NCBI GenBank assembly: GCA_029975965.1
Contig: JARKOV010000121.1
Coordinates: forward strand, 1-64,000
DNA: 64,000 bases
Direction: 5' to 3'
From: Anaerolinea sp.
GTDB lineage: Bacteria; Chloroflexota; Anaerolineae; Anaerolineales; Anaerolineaceae
This document shows, in pieces, positions 54,984-63,829 of this stretch. Each line of letters begins with the position of its first letter. The stretch's first letter is position 1. Made by a program: the position numbers and the translations under genes. Below the pieces are notes generated by a model. It did not search any database. It worked only from the letters and a program-made list of their open reading frames with translations, and was not told the DNA's origin.

Positions 54984-56225
54984 ATGGCTTCGCTTAAATT
55001 AGGAATCGTGGGCGCCGGGTTCGTGGCCCATTTTCATGTCCGCGCCTTGATGCAAATGCGCGGCTTCGACGTCGATGGGGTTGTTTCCCCGAACCGGGCG
55101 GCGAAACTGGCGGAGGTGGTCAGGCGGCATCACCTCGGTGAAGGCAAGGTATACCCGAGCATTCGCGAGATGGCCAACCATGTCGACGTGATTGCTCTTT
55201 ACGCGCCGAACTACCTGCGGGTGGAGATGGTCGAGGAACTGGTCGAGGCGGTCCGGCAGGGCGCAGCGCTCCAAGGGGTGATCTGCGAAAAACCGCTGGC
55301 GCGTAACGTGAAAGAGGCGCGGCGGCTGGTGGAGTTGATCGAGTCGGTTGGGTTGAAGAACGCCTACTTTGAAAACCAGATCTTTATGAAACCGATCCAG
55401 GCGCAGCGAAGCCAGTTGGCTTCATTGCAGGCCAGCATGGGTCCGCTCTCGCTGGTGCGCTCGGCGGAGGAGCACGGCGGACCTCACGAAGGGTGGTTCT
55501 GGGATCCGACTCGCCAGGGCGGTGGGGTGCTCAGTGACATGGGCTGCCACAGCATCGCCGCCGGCTGGTATTGCCTGACGCCGGTCAGCAAGCCGGTCGA
55601 CTTCCTCCAGCCCGTTTCGGTGATGGCCGATTGCGCGCTGCTCAAATGGGGCCAGCCGCAGTGGCGCGAGAAGCTGCTCCGCGAGCGGGGTGTGGATTAC
55701 GCCAAAACGCCGGCGGAAGACTTCACCACCGGCATGGTCACCTTCCGCAACCCAGAGACCGGCCAGCGTGTCAAAGCGCAGTTCACCAACTCCTGGATGT
55801 TTGAGAAGCAGGGATTACGCCTGTTGATGGACGGTATGGGGCCGGGCTACGCTTTCGAGGCCAACACACTGCAATCCACCCTGAGCATTTTCATCGGGGA
55901 TGCCGCCGCAGAAGCCATCGCCAATGCCGAGCTGGCGCTGGAGAAATCGACTGCGTCGCGGGGTTTGTTGGCGGTGCAGTACAACGAGCCGGACCTGTAC
56001 GGTTACACCGACGAAAATATCGAAGCGGCCGAGGCCTTCGCCGCCGGGCGAGACGGGATGCTGACCTGGCGTTACGGCCTGGAGATCACCCGACTGGTGA
56101 TGGCGGCGTACATGGCAGCCGAACGCAAGAAGACGATCGACCTGACCGATCCGGCAGTGCAGCAGGAGTTGGAAAGCTACATCCCCTTGATCCAGCAGGG
56201 GCGCGGGGCAGAAGTGCTGTATTAA
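54984..56225 (+). CDS. Gfo/Idh/MocA-family oxidoreductase
   Basis: A 413-residue NAD(P)-dependent dehydrogenase. The N-terminal Rossmann domain is LGIVGAGFVAHFHVRAL (residues 5-21), followed by VICEKPLARNVKEARRL, the family's catalytic Lys-Pro motif. The C-terminal half is the open-faced beta-sheet domain (EEHGGPHEGWFWDPTRQGGGVLSDMGCHSIAAGWY) with a probable catalytic histidine near DMGCHS. It oxidises or epimerises sugars. Its divergent placement next to dgoD suggests a role in galactose oxidation or a related acid pathway. The start follows AAAGGAGGTGCGC. Its last four bases overlap the convergent rfbD gene. Confidence 0.9.
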   Translation: MASLKLGIVGAGFVAHFHVRALMQMRGFDVDGVVSPNRAAKLAEVVRRHHLGEGKVYPSIREMANHVDVIALYAPNYLRVEMVEELVEAVRQGAALQGVICEKPLARNVKEARRLVELIESVGLKNAYFENQIFMKPIQAQRSQLASLQASMGPLSLVRSAEEHGGPHEGWFWDPTRQGGGVLSDMGCHSIAAGWYCLTPVSKPVDFLQPVSVMADCALLKWGQPQWREKLLRERGVDYAKTPAEDFTTGMVTFRNPETGQRVKAQFTNSWMFEKQGLRLLMDGMGPGYAFEANTLQSTLSIFIGDAAAEAIANAELALEKSTASRGLLAVQYNEPDLYGYTDENIEAAEAFAAGRDGMLTWRYGLEITRLVMAAYMAAERKKTIDLTDPAVQQELESYIPLIQQGRGAEVLY

Positions 56226-57100
56226 CCCATTGCCAGGCGCAAGGCATCGCGCCAGGGTGGCAGGCGCAGGCCAAATGTGCGCTCGTATTTGCCGCAATCG
56301 AGGGCCGAAAAGAGCGGCCGTTCGGCGGGAGATGGAAAATCGACCGTTTTCGCCGGCGACACCTGGTGCGCCGTGCGCAGTTCGGGCTGCGGATCGCAGG
56401 CGAGGATCTCCTGCGCCCATTCGTAGCGGCTGGCGTAGCCGCTGCCCGCCAGGTGGTAGATTCCGCTGTGCTCGCCGGCCCAACCATGCGGATCGTCGCC
56501 AGCCTGCGCCAGCATTTGCGCGGTGACCTCGGCCAACATCCGTGCCCAGGTCGGGTTGCTGACCTGGTCCGAGACCACCTTCAGCTCCGCTTGCCGGCGC
56601 GACCATTCCAGCACTTTGCTGACGAAGCTGTCGCGGCGGTTGGAATACACCCACGCGGTGCGCAATATCAACGCGGCGCAGCCGGATGCCAGGATAGCCT
56701 GCTCGCCCTCCCACTTGGTGCGCCCGTACACGTTGAGCGGATTAGGGGCATCCGATTCGAGGTATGGAGAGCCTTTTCGCCCGTCGAAGACGAAATCGGT
56801 CGAAAAATGGATCAAGGCTGCGCCACATTTGCGGGCGGCGTCGGCCAGGGCGGCGCTGGCCTCGGTGTTGATCAGGCGGGCCAGGTCGGGCTCGCTTTCG
56901 GCTTTGTCCACCAGGGTGTAAGCGGCGCTGTTATAAATCACCTGCGGGCAGTGCTGCTTGACCAGGCCGGCCAGCGTTCCAGGATTGCGAAAATCCACCT
57001 CGGGATAGTCGAACGAGTAGACCTCGCCGAGGGTGGCGAGTGTGCGCTGCGCCTCCCAGCCGAGTTGACCGGTCTTGCCGAGCAGCAGGATGCGAATCAC
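56222..57100 (-). CDS. rfbD: dTDP-4-dehydrorhamnose reductase
   Basis: A 292-residue RmlD/RfbD reductase, the last step of dTDP-L-rhamnose synthesis (reduction of the 4-keto group with NADPH). It has the cofactor loop GKTGQLGWE, then [12 protein letters not shown] and STDFVFDG, and [12 protein letters not shown] with the YxxxK motif, all typical. It starts with GTG overlapping the rfbA stop (GTGA). It acts in the cytoplasm; the product goes to cell-wall or surface glycans. Confidence 0.93.
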   Translation of the reverse strand: MIRILLLGKTGQLGWEAQRTLATLGEVYSFDYPEVDFRNPGTLAGLVKQHCPQVIYNSAAYTLVDKAESEPDLARLINTEASAALADAARKCGAALIHFSTDFVFDGRKGSPYLESDAPNPLNVYGRTKWEGEQAILASGCAALILRTAWVYSNRRDSFVSKVLEWSRRQAELKVVSDQVSNPTWARMLAEVTAQMLAQAGDDPHGWAGEHSGIYHLAGSGYASRYEWAQEILACDPQPELRTAHQVSPAKTVDFPSPAERPLFSALDCGKYERTFGLRLPPWRDALRLAMG

Positions 57101-57972
57101 TTGATGCGCCCCTCGAGCAAATCGAGCAGGTACTTGCCGTAGGCGTTTCCGGCATAACGCGCGGCTTGCTGGCGCAGTTGAGCTCCATCAATAAAGCCGA
57201 GGCGGTAGGCGATTTCTTCCGGGCAGGAGATCATCATGCCCTGCCGGTCTTCGACCGCCTGGACGAAATTGGCTGCCTGGAGTAGCGACTCATGGGTGCC
57301 GGCATCTAGCCAGGCCACGCCTCGACCGAGGGTCATCACCTGCAGCTCACCGCGCTCCAGGTAGATGCGGTTGAGATCGGTAATTTCCAGCTCTCCACGC
57401 GCCGAGGGTTTCAACGCCGCGGCAAGCCCGGCGACCTGCTGGTCGTAGAAGTAAATGCCTGGCACGGCATAATGCGATTTGGGTTGCAATGGTTTTTCCT
57501 CGATGCTCAAGGCGCGACCCTGGGCGTCGAATTCGACCACGCCGTATCGCTCGGGGTCGCGCACGCCGTAGGCAAAGATCACCGCGCCGCTGGTGAGCCC
57601 GGCGGCCTGGCGCAGCGTGGTGGGCAACCCCTGTCCGTAGAAGATGTTGTCGCCAAGGATCAGGCAGGCGGTGTCTCCGCCGAGAAAATCGCGCCCGATG
57701 ATGAAGGATTCGGCCAGCCCACGCGGCTCGGCTTGCTCCGCATAGGCAAACTTCAACCCCCACTGGCTGCCATCGCCCAGCAGGCGGCGGAAGACCGGCA
57801 GGTCTTCCGGGGTGCTGATCACCAGTATCTCGCGGATACCCGCCAGCATGAGCATGGAGAGCGGGTAATAGACCATTGGTTTGTCATAGACAGGCAGGAG
57901 CTGCTTGCTCACGCCGAGGGTCAGCGGGTAGAGCCGGGTGCCTTTTCCACCGGCCAGGATAATCCCTTTCAT
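57097..57972 (-). CDS. rfbA: Glucose-1-phosphate thymidylyltransferase
   Basis: A 291-residue RmlA/RfbA enzyme that makes dTDP-glucose from glucose 1-phosphate and dTTP, the first committed step of the pathway. The N-terminus [17 protein letters not shown] is the nucleotide-binding loop; [25 protein letters not shown] and [21 protein letters not shown] follow in the usual order. The ATG at 57972 overlaps the rfbB stop and follows GGAGGAAAACC; the frame runs open a little further upstream. Confidence 0.95.
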   Translation of the reverse strand: MKGIILAGGKGTRLYPLTLGVSKQLLPVYDKPMVYYPLSMLMLAGIREILVISTPEDLPVFRRLLGDGSQWGLKFAYAEQAEPRGLAESFIIGRDFLGGDTACLILGDNIFYGQGLPTTLRQAAGLTSGAVIFAYGVRDPERYGVVEFDAQGRALSIEEKPLQPKSHYAVPGIYFYDQQVAGLAAALKPSARGELEITDLNRIYLERGELQVMTLGRGVAWLDAGTHESLLQAANFVQAVEDRQGMMISCPEEIAYRLGFIDGAQLRQQAARYAGNAYGKYLLDLLEGRIK

Positions 57973-59057
57973 GGTTTTCCTCCACGTTGGCCATAATTCT
58001 TGTCCATCCAGCCGAGCAAGCCGGAGTCCTTTGCCACAGCTTCTACCCATTGTGGATGGCTCATGTACCAGCGAACGGTCTCCAGCAGGCCGTTTGCCAG
58101 GTCTATCCCGGGTCGCCAGCCCAGCTCGCTTTCGATTTTGCGGATATCCATCGCATACCGCCGGTCATGCCCCGGGCGGTCCGTCACAAAGCGGATCAGG
58201 TCACGGTGCGGGCGGTGGGATGAGGCGGGCGCCAACTCGTCGAGGATGTCGCACAGGGTGTGGACGATCTGCAGGTTGGCCGGTTGGTTGCCCCCGCCGA
58301 TATTGTAGGTCTCGCCCAGCCGGCCGCGGGTGACCACCTGCCAGATCGCCTCGCAGTGGTCGACAACGTACAACCAGTCGCGCACCTGCTGCCCGTCACC
58401 GTAGACAGGCAGTGGTTTGCCGTTCAGGGCGTTGAAGATCATCAGCGGGATCAGTTTTTCGGGATACTGGTAAGGGCCGTAGTTGTTGGAGCAGTTGGAA
58501 ATCGTCACCGGAAGCCCATAGGTGTGGTGGTAGGCGCGTACCAGGTGATCGCTGGAGGCTTTGCTTGCAGAATAGGGCGAGCGCGGCGAGTAGGGGGTGG
58601 TCTCGGTGAAGGCAGGGTCGGTGGGTGAAAGCGAGCCGAACACTTCGTCGGTGGAAACATGGTGAAAACGTGCCTGATCGAGTGGGGCAATTTGATCGAC
58701 CAGCCAGGCTTGCCGGGCGGCTTCGAGCAAGGTGAAGGTGCCGACGATGTTGGTCTGGATGAAGGTGGCCGGCCCCAGGATGGAGCGGTCCACGTGCGAT
58801 TCGGCGGCGAAATGCACCACTGTGTCGAAGGCGTGTTGCTGGAAGAGACTCTGCACCAACTGGTTGTCGCAGATATCGCCATGAACGAACTGATGCCTGG
58901 TAGGGTCGGAGAGATCGGCGAGGTTTTCCAGGCTGCCGGCGTAGGTGAGCGCATCCAGGTTGACGATTTGAACGCCCGGATCCGCAGCCAGCAGGTACCG
59001 GATGAAATTCGAACCGATAAAACCGGCGCCGCCGGTGACGAGAACGTGCTTGGCCAT
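57969..59057 (-). CDS. rfbB: dTDP-glucose 4,6-dehydratase
   Basis: A 362-residue RmlB/RfbB enzyme, an extended SDR using tightly bound NAD. It carries [17 protein letters not shown] at the N-terminus, [12 protein letters not shown], the DE pair in STDEVFG and the catalytic YSASK. It converts dTDP-glucose to dTDP-4-keto-6-deoxyglucose. It follows rfbC by 36 bases and overlaps the start of rfbA. Confidence 0.95.
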   Translation of the reverse strand: MAKHVLVTGGAGFIGSNFIRYLLAADPGVQIVNLDALTYAGSLENLADLSDPTRHQFVHGDICDNQLVQSLFQQHAFDTVVHFAAESHVDRSILGPATFIQTNIVGTFTLLEAARQAWLVDQIAPLDQARFHHVSTDEVFGSLSPTDPAFTETTPYSPRSPYSASKASSDHLVRAYHHTYGLPVTISNCSNNYGPYQYPEKLIPLMIFNALNGKPLPVYGDGQQVRDWLYVVDHCEAIWQVVTRGRLGETYNIGGGNQPANLQIVHTLCDILDELAPASSHRPHRDLIRFVTDRPGHDRRYAMDIRKIESELGWRPGIDLANGLLETVRWYMSHPQWVEAVAKDSGLLGWMDKNYGQRGGKP

Positions 59058-59093
59058 GCTACCTCCCTGCCAAATGAATTTTGCCAGATAATC

Positions 59094-59651
59094 TCAGACC
59101 CGGTCGAACAGGTCGGCTTCGCTCAGCAACTTGCCCTGCCGATCTTTCTCTGAAAGAAGCGGCTCTTCTCCGGGGGGAACCGGCCACTCGATCGCCAGCG
59201 CCGGATCGTTCCATAGAAGGGTGCGTTCCCATTGCGGGGCGTAGTAATCGGTGACTTTGTAGAAGAATTCAGCCCATTCGCTGAGCACGTAAAACCCGTG
59301 GGCGAATCCGGGTGGGACCCACAACTGGCGGTGGTTTTCCGCCGAAAGACGCGTGCCGGTCCACCGGCCAAAGGTGGGTGAGCCCAGGCGAAGGTCAACG
59401 GCCACATCGAAAATCTCACCCGTCACAACCCGCACCAGCTTGCCTTGGGGCTGGCGGATCTGGTAATGCAAACCGCGCAAAATCCCCTTTCGCGATCCAG
59501 ACTGGTTGTCCTGGACGAAATTGGCAGGGATTCCTGCTTCGGCGTAAAGCTGCGCCTGGTAGGTTTCCATGAAATAACCGCGTGCATCCCCGTGCAACTG
59601 CGGGGTGATGATCAGCACGTCTGGGATTTGAGCGGGTTGAATATCGAGCAT
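59094..59651 (-). CDS. rfbC: dTDP-4-dehydrorhamnose 3,5-epimerase
   Basis: A 185-residue RmlC/RfbC cupin, first gene of the four-gene rhamnose operon. Signature segments are FVQDNQSGSRKGILRGLHYQ (the conserved catalytic histidine), VDLRLGSPTFGRWTGTRLS and WVPPGFAHGFYVLS, with the tyrosine in FYKVTDYY. It epimerises the keto-sugar at C3 and C5. Confidence 0.95.
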   Translation of the reverse strand: MLDIQPAQIPDVLIITPQLHGDARGYFMETYQAQLYAEAGIPANFVQDNQSGSRKGILRGLHYQIRQPQGKLVRVVTGEIFDVAVDLRLGSPTFGRWTGTRLSAENHRQLWVPPGFAHGFYVLSEWAEFFYKVTDYYAPQWERTLLWNDPALAIEWPVPPGEEPLLSEKDRQGKLLSEADLFDRV

Positions 59652-59699
59652 ACCGGTCTGTAGAAATTCTCCCCTGGGTTGGCTGTGTGGCGATGGTGT

Positions 59700-59728
59700 A
59701 TTGTAACTTAAATATTCCTACCAAACAA
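59700..59728 (-). promoter_or_regulatory. Promoter of the dTDP-rhamnose operon
   Basis: On the minus strand TTGTTT (59728-59723), 17 bases, TACAAT (59705-59700). The start point would be near 59693, about 42 bases before rfbC. Confidence 0.55.
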
Positions 59729-59907
59729 ATCGGGAATCGCGGGTAGGTGCGTATCAAATTTTCGTAACCACTCGGCCCTGGCTGGGGAATTCACGAATCA
59801 AATTCGGAACCTTTCTCTATGAGCCTGAGCAATCACAAATTATCTTAAGAAAAAACCCAAATATCATCTATAATCAAGCTATCTGCCTTTAAATGAAAAT
59901 CAAGATG

Positions 59908-59951
59908 CGGTTACAGGGACGGGAAAGAGTCCGGATGCTCCAAGGTAACCG
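59908..59951 (+). ncRNA. Candidate structured leader RNA (low confidence)
   Basis: CGGTTAC (59908-59914) pairs with GTAACCG (59945-59951) as an outer stem. Inside it GGAC...GTCC and GGATGCTCC can form two small stems, giving a three-way-junction shape. It lies about 180 bases before the cyclase gene. It does not match the c-di-GMP riboswitch classes I know. Short stems like these occur by chance. Confidence 0.2.
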
Positions 59952-59987
59952 TCTGATCCTTTGAAAAATCTAAATCATGTGAATTCG

Positions 59988-60110
59988 GGATAACCAATGG
60001 CGTCACTCCGAGGGAGCATAGCGACCGAAGAGTCTCATTCCAGGCAGATAATGAGGTGTTTCGCCACCTGGCGATCACTCAAATGACATCCTCTTCACGC
60101 CAGGTTATCC
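59988..60110. repeat. Composite inverted repeat of the GTCACTCCGAG type
   Basis: The outer ends are GGATAACC (59988-59995) and GGTTATCC (60103-60110). Inside, GGCGTCACTCCGAGGGAGC...GACCGAAGAGTCTC on the left answers GAGGTGTTTCGCC...CAAATGACATCC on the right, which reads back as GGATGTCATTTGAGTG. The same GTCATTNCGAG...GAAG.NATCTC layout is at 23281-23389. It lies 21 bases before the cyclase start. Confidence 0.5.
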
Positions 60111-60130
60111 TGAACTGATGCCGAATTGCT

Positions 60131-63052
60131 GTGAATCTTGCCTGGGCGGCGGGCTCTATGCTGAATGCATCAACGGTCATCTCATCTATCGCATTGCTTT
60201 TCTACGCCGGTCTGTTATTGATCGTCAACCTGCGCAGTGGGAAAAGCCGCCTTAACATGTACTTTTCGCTCTACCTGGCGACCATGCTGGTGTGGAGCCT
60301 GGGCTCGTTGATGATTTTTGCCGGTCTCCCCCTGGTGGATACCACCTTCTGGAACCGCTTTATGGTCATCGGGTCTACGGCAATGCCGGTGGCGTTTTTC
60401 GGCTTCGTGCAGGTGTACCTGATGCGCGACCGGAGCCGCTGGCTCTGGCTCGGCTATATCGTGTATCTCATCATCCAGGTTGCCAACCTGCTGGGGTGGG
60501 TGATCGTCGATGCGCAGGTGACCAACGGCACGTTGACCAACCAGTATGGTCCAGCCATCTATCTGACCAGCCTGACCTGGGTCTTCTTTATGGGTTTTTC
60601 TGCCTTCAGCCTGTTCGTGGAATTTCGCCGCACCAAGGAGCCGATCAACCGCAACCGGATCAAATACCTGATCATTGTGTTGGGGGTCATTTTCTTGGGC
60701 GCCTCGACCAACTCCACCGCCCTGCAAATTTACCCGGTCGATATTGCCTTCAACATCCTTTCGGCGCTGATCATCGCCTACGCGATTTTCCGTTACCAAC
60801 TGGTCGATATCAACCGGGTGGTGCGCAAGGGGTTGTTGTATTCGTCGACGACCGTCATCATCGGCACGATGTACTTCCTGGTGATCTTTGTCATTTCGCG
60901 CATCTTCCACGTGCTGACCGAGCCTACGCTCTTTATCCTGGCGGTGGTCGTGGCGGTGATGACGGCGGTGTTGGCACAGCCGCTCAAAGAAAAGGCGCAA
61001 TCCTGGGTGGACCGGTTGTTCTACCGTGAAACGTACGATGTCAACTTGATGACCCAGCGCCTCAACCAGACGATGACCAGCGTCCTCGACCTGAATCAGT
61101 TGACCCAGATGATTTTGGACGAAGTCACCGGCACGATGCACATGCTTTACGCGGGTTTCTTCTTGCGCCTGGGCGAAAAAGGTGAGTTCTACCTGATGGT
61201 CCAGAAGGGCATGAAGGTGACTGACTTGAAACTGAGCAACCAGCATCCTCTGGTGGAGTACTTCCAGCAGAACAATGAAGCCCTTTCGCGCTATAACCTG
61301 GAAGTTCTGCCCCAATTCCGCGCGCTCTGGCAAAAAGAGCGCGCCGAGCTGGAGCAGGTGGGCGGCGAGCTTTACCTGCCGCTGAAAAGCAAGGGCGAGC
61401 TGGTGGGAATCTTCGTGGTTGGTCCGAAGCGCTCCGACCTTCCGTATACCCAGGAGGATCAAACCGTCCTGTTGACGCTGGCGCGCCAGATGGCCTCCGC
61501 CATAGAGAACGCTCTGCTGTTTGCCGGCGAGGCTCGCCGGAGGCATGAAGCAGAAACCCTGCAGAATGCGCTGTTGCAGCTTACCTCGGACATCGATCTC
61601 GAACAGGTGCTGGATAACATCCTGGTCAACCTGGCTTCGGTCATCCCCTATGACAGCGCCTGCCTGTTCCTTCTGCAGCGCGACCAGTTGATTGCGGTGG
61701 CGGGGCGTGGCTTCGAAAACCTGGAGCAAGTGCTCGGGCAGGAATACCCGGTTGAAGAAGACGACCTGTTCCTCGAAATCCAGCGCACCCGCCGCCCGTT
61801 GCTGATTGCCGACGTGCGGGACCATTACAAATTCAAGGCGTATGCCGGGACGCGCAACATCCGTAGCTGGATGGGCGTTCCGTTGATTGCCCGTGGCACG
61901 GTGATCGGTTGCCTGACCCTGGACAGCCACACGCCCGGGGTATACAGCCAGAGCGAGCAGGCTAACCTGGCGCTGGCGTTTGCCAGCCATGCAAGCATTG
62001 CGGTAGAAAATTCCCGCCTGTTCAAGGTCGAGCGCGAGCAACGCCAGTTGGCCGAAGCGTTGCGTGAGATTGGCGCCATCTTGAGCACGACGCTCGACTT
62101 CGATAACGTGCTGGATTTACTCCTCGATCAGGTCGGGCGGGTGGTGCCCTATTCGGTGGCCAACATCATCCTGGTGGAGGGCAACCGCACGCGCATCGCG
62201 CGCACACGCTACCACGAGACGATCGATCCCGAAGTGGCGCAACTGCTCAAGACGTCGGTGTTCAACATCTCGCCTTCGCCGCACATCTATTACATGATCG
62301 ACTCGGCCCAGCCGCTGGTTCTGCCGGTGGTGCCCGATTATGCGGAGTGGATCGAAAGCCCGGTGCCGATTCGTTCCTGGATCGGCGCGCCGGTGCTGGT
62401 CAAGGGCAAGGTGATCGGATGCTTCTCGCTTTCGACCCTCGAGCCGGACGTCTACCGCTATCGCCACGCCGAGTTGCTTTCGGTCTTTGCCGGGCAGGCG
62501 GCGCTCGCCATGCAGAATGCACGGCTGTTCTCGGAAATCCAGCAACTGGCGACGGTCGACGAGTTGACGGGCATCTTCAACCGGAGGCATCTGTTCGAGC
62601 TGGGCGAGCGCGAATTTGGCCGCGCGCAGCGTTACAACCGCCCGCTATCGGCGATCATGCTCGACATCGATGAATTCAAGCGGGTGAACGACAATTACGG
62701 CCACATGGTCGGCGACCAGGTGTTGCGGGTCGTCGCCGAGCGCTGTAAATCGAACATTCGCGAGGTCGACATCCTGGGTCGGTATGGCGGGGAGGAGTTC
62801 ACCATCATCCTGCCCGAGGCGACGCGCCAGGACGCCTACAATATATGCGAGCGCCTGCGCAGACACGTCGCCATCATGCCGATTACCACCACGGCCGGCG
62901 CATTGAAAATCACCATCAGCCTGGGAACCGCCAGCTTGAGCGTTGAGACGCCCAACCTGGTTAAGTTAATCGAATGCGCCGACATCGCGATGTACGAGGC
63001 AAAGAGGAGCGGGCGTAACAAAGCTTGTGCTTTTGAAGAGATCAGCGTTTAA
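60131..63052 (+). CDS. Membrane-bound diguanylate cyclase with three GAF domains
   Basis: A 973-residue protein. The N-terminal 280 residues hold seven to eight transmembrane segments of the HisKA-7TM-type sensor module. Three GAF domains follow (about 310-475, 490-650 and 660-800), and a C-terminal GGDEF domain (about 805-965) has an intact active-site motif GGEEF (886-890). An RxxD inhibitory site (R877-D880) lies five residues before it, so the enzyme should make c-di-GMP and be inhibited by it. No EAL domain. The GTG start has no clear ribosome-binding site; an ATG at 60158 is possible. Confidence 0.9.
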   Translation: MNLAWAAGSMLNASTVISSIALLFYAGLLLIVNLRSGKSRLNMYFSLYLATMLVWSLGSLMIFAGLPLVDTTFWNRFMVIGSTAMPVAFFGFVQVYLMRDRSRWLWLGYIVYLIIQVANLLGWVIVDAQVTNGTLTNQYGPAIYLTSLTWVFFMGFSAFSLFVEFRRTKEPINRNRIKYLIIVLGVIFLGASTNSTALQIYPVDIAFNILSALIIAYAIFRYQLVDINRVVRKGLLYSSTTVIIGTMYFLVIFVISRIFHVLTEPTLFILAVVVAVMTAVLAQPLKEKAQSWVDRLFYRETYDVNLMTQRLNQTMTSVLDLNQLTQMILDEVTGTMHMLYAGFFLRLGEKGEFYLMVQKGMKVTDLKLSNQHPLVEYFQQNNEALSRYNLEVLPQFRALWQKERAELEQVGGELYLPLKSKGELVGIFVVGPKRSDLPYTQEDQTVLLTLARQMASAIENALLFAGEARRRHEAETLQNALLQLTSDIDLEQVLDNILVNLASVIPYDSACLFLLQRDQLIAVAGRGFENLEQVLGQEYPVEEDDLFLEIQRTRRPLLIADVRDHYKFKAYAGTRNIRSWMGVPLIARGTVIGCLTLDSHTPGVYSQSEQANLALAFASHASIAVENSRLFKVEREQRQLAEALREIGAILSTTLDFDNVLDLLLDQVGRVVPYSVANIILVEGNRTRIARTRYHETIDPEVAQLLKTSVFNISPSPHIYYMIDSAQPLVLPVVPDYAEWIESPVPIRSWIGAPVLVKGKVIGCFSLSTLEPDVYRYRHAELLSVFAGQAALAMQNARLFSEIQQLATVDELTGIFNRRHLFELGEREFGRAQRYNRPLSAIMLDIDEFKRVNDNYGHMVGDQVLRVVAERCKSNIREVDILGRYGGEEFTIILPEATRQDAYNICERLRRHVAIMPITTTAGALKITISLGTASLSVETPNLVKLIECADIAMYEAKRSGRNKACAFEEISV

Positions 63053-63098
63053 TATGGCTTACGTGGGAATTTAATGGGTATGCCGGGAGCTTGCCAGG

Positions 63099-63818
63099 AT
63101 GAGCGATAAAAAGGTCATCGTTGAAGCCTTCACCGAAATGTCATCTCACTACGAATCTACGGTCGATAGTGAGTTGAAACGATTTTGGGGTTGGAGTTAC
63201 AATGATTTCATTGAAAACCTGGTCGACATGGCGTCCTTGCGAGACGAGGATGTTGTGTTGGATATCGCGACCGGCACAGGTGTGATTCCGACCCGGTTAA
63301 TGCAGCGTGGGAAATCCGGCGGGAAGATTGTTGGGTTAGACATCACGTTTGCCATGCTGCAGAAGGCGGCGAAAAAAGCCGAAAACAATCGATGGAGCGA
63401 ATCCATTGAGTTGACGTGCGCTTCGGCGATGCACATGCCGTTCCGTTCGGGTCATTTCGACGTGATCTTCTGTGCCCTGGCTACCCATCACCTGGATGTG
63501 CCGGAGGTGTTATCAGAGATGAATCGCGTGTTGAAATCGGGGGGAAAACTGGCCATCGCCGACGTGGGTGGGTCGGCAGCCTGGCGCCTTCCGGTCATTA
63601 ACACGCTGATGCGCACCGCGACATTTTTGTATTTTTTGCCAAAAGAAGGGCGCGCCCGGGCCGCTTCAGAAGCGGCCGCCCTGAACAATGTCTTCACAAG
63701 AAAGGAGTGGGAGGGGAAATTAAATGAGTTGCGTTTTCGAGATATATCGATAGTCGATCTCCCTGCGAGCCATTTTTGGTCTCCGACGCCATTTGTCATC
63801 CGCGCTGTAAAGAATTGA
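63099..63818 (+). CDS. Class I SAM-dependent methyltransferase (UbiE-like)
   Basis: A 239-residue methyltransferase. The SAM-binding motif I is VLDIATGTGVIPTRL, an acidic residue follows in GLDITFAML, motif II-like is FDVIFCALATHHLD, and LKSGGKLAIADVG follows. The layout matches UbiE/COQ5-like and other small-molecule methyltransferases. It lies 46 bases after the cyclase gene and 11 bases before the GH3-like gene, so the last two are probably co-transcribed. The substrate is unknown. Confidence 0.87.
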   Translation: MSDKKVIVEAFTEMSSHYESTVDSELKRFWGWSYNDFIENLVDMASLRDEDVVLDIATGTGVIPTRLMQRGKSGGKIVGLDITFAMLQKAAKKAENNRWSESIELTCASAMHMPFRSGHFDVIFCALATHHLDVPEVLSEMNRVLKSGGKLAIADVGGSAAWRLPVINTLMRTATFLYFLPKEGRARAASEAAALNNVFTRKEWEGKLNELRFRDISIVDLPASHFWSPTPFVIRAVKN

Positions 63819-63829
63819 GTGGAGTGAGC

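Larger units (their letters stand above)
59652..60130. other. Long intergenic region between the rhamnose operon and the cyclase gene
   Basis: 479 bases without a gene. It holds the rfb promoter, a candidate structured RNA segment (59908-59951) and the palindromic element at 59988-60110. I found no promoter for the cyclase gene. Confidence 0.5.

Noticed and set aside
59652..60130. c-di-GMP riboswitch before the cyclase gene
   Set aside because: The conserved sequences of the GEMM-I and GEMM-II classes are not present; only a generic small fold can be drawn.
60215..62041. A 608-codon open frame on the minus strand opposite the cyclase
   Set aside because: Shadow of the GAF/GGDEF gene; the real gene has a complete domain chain and active-site motifs.
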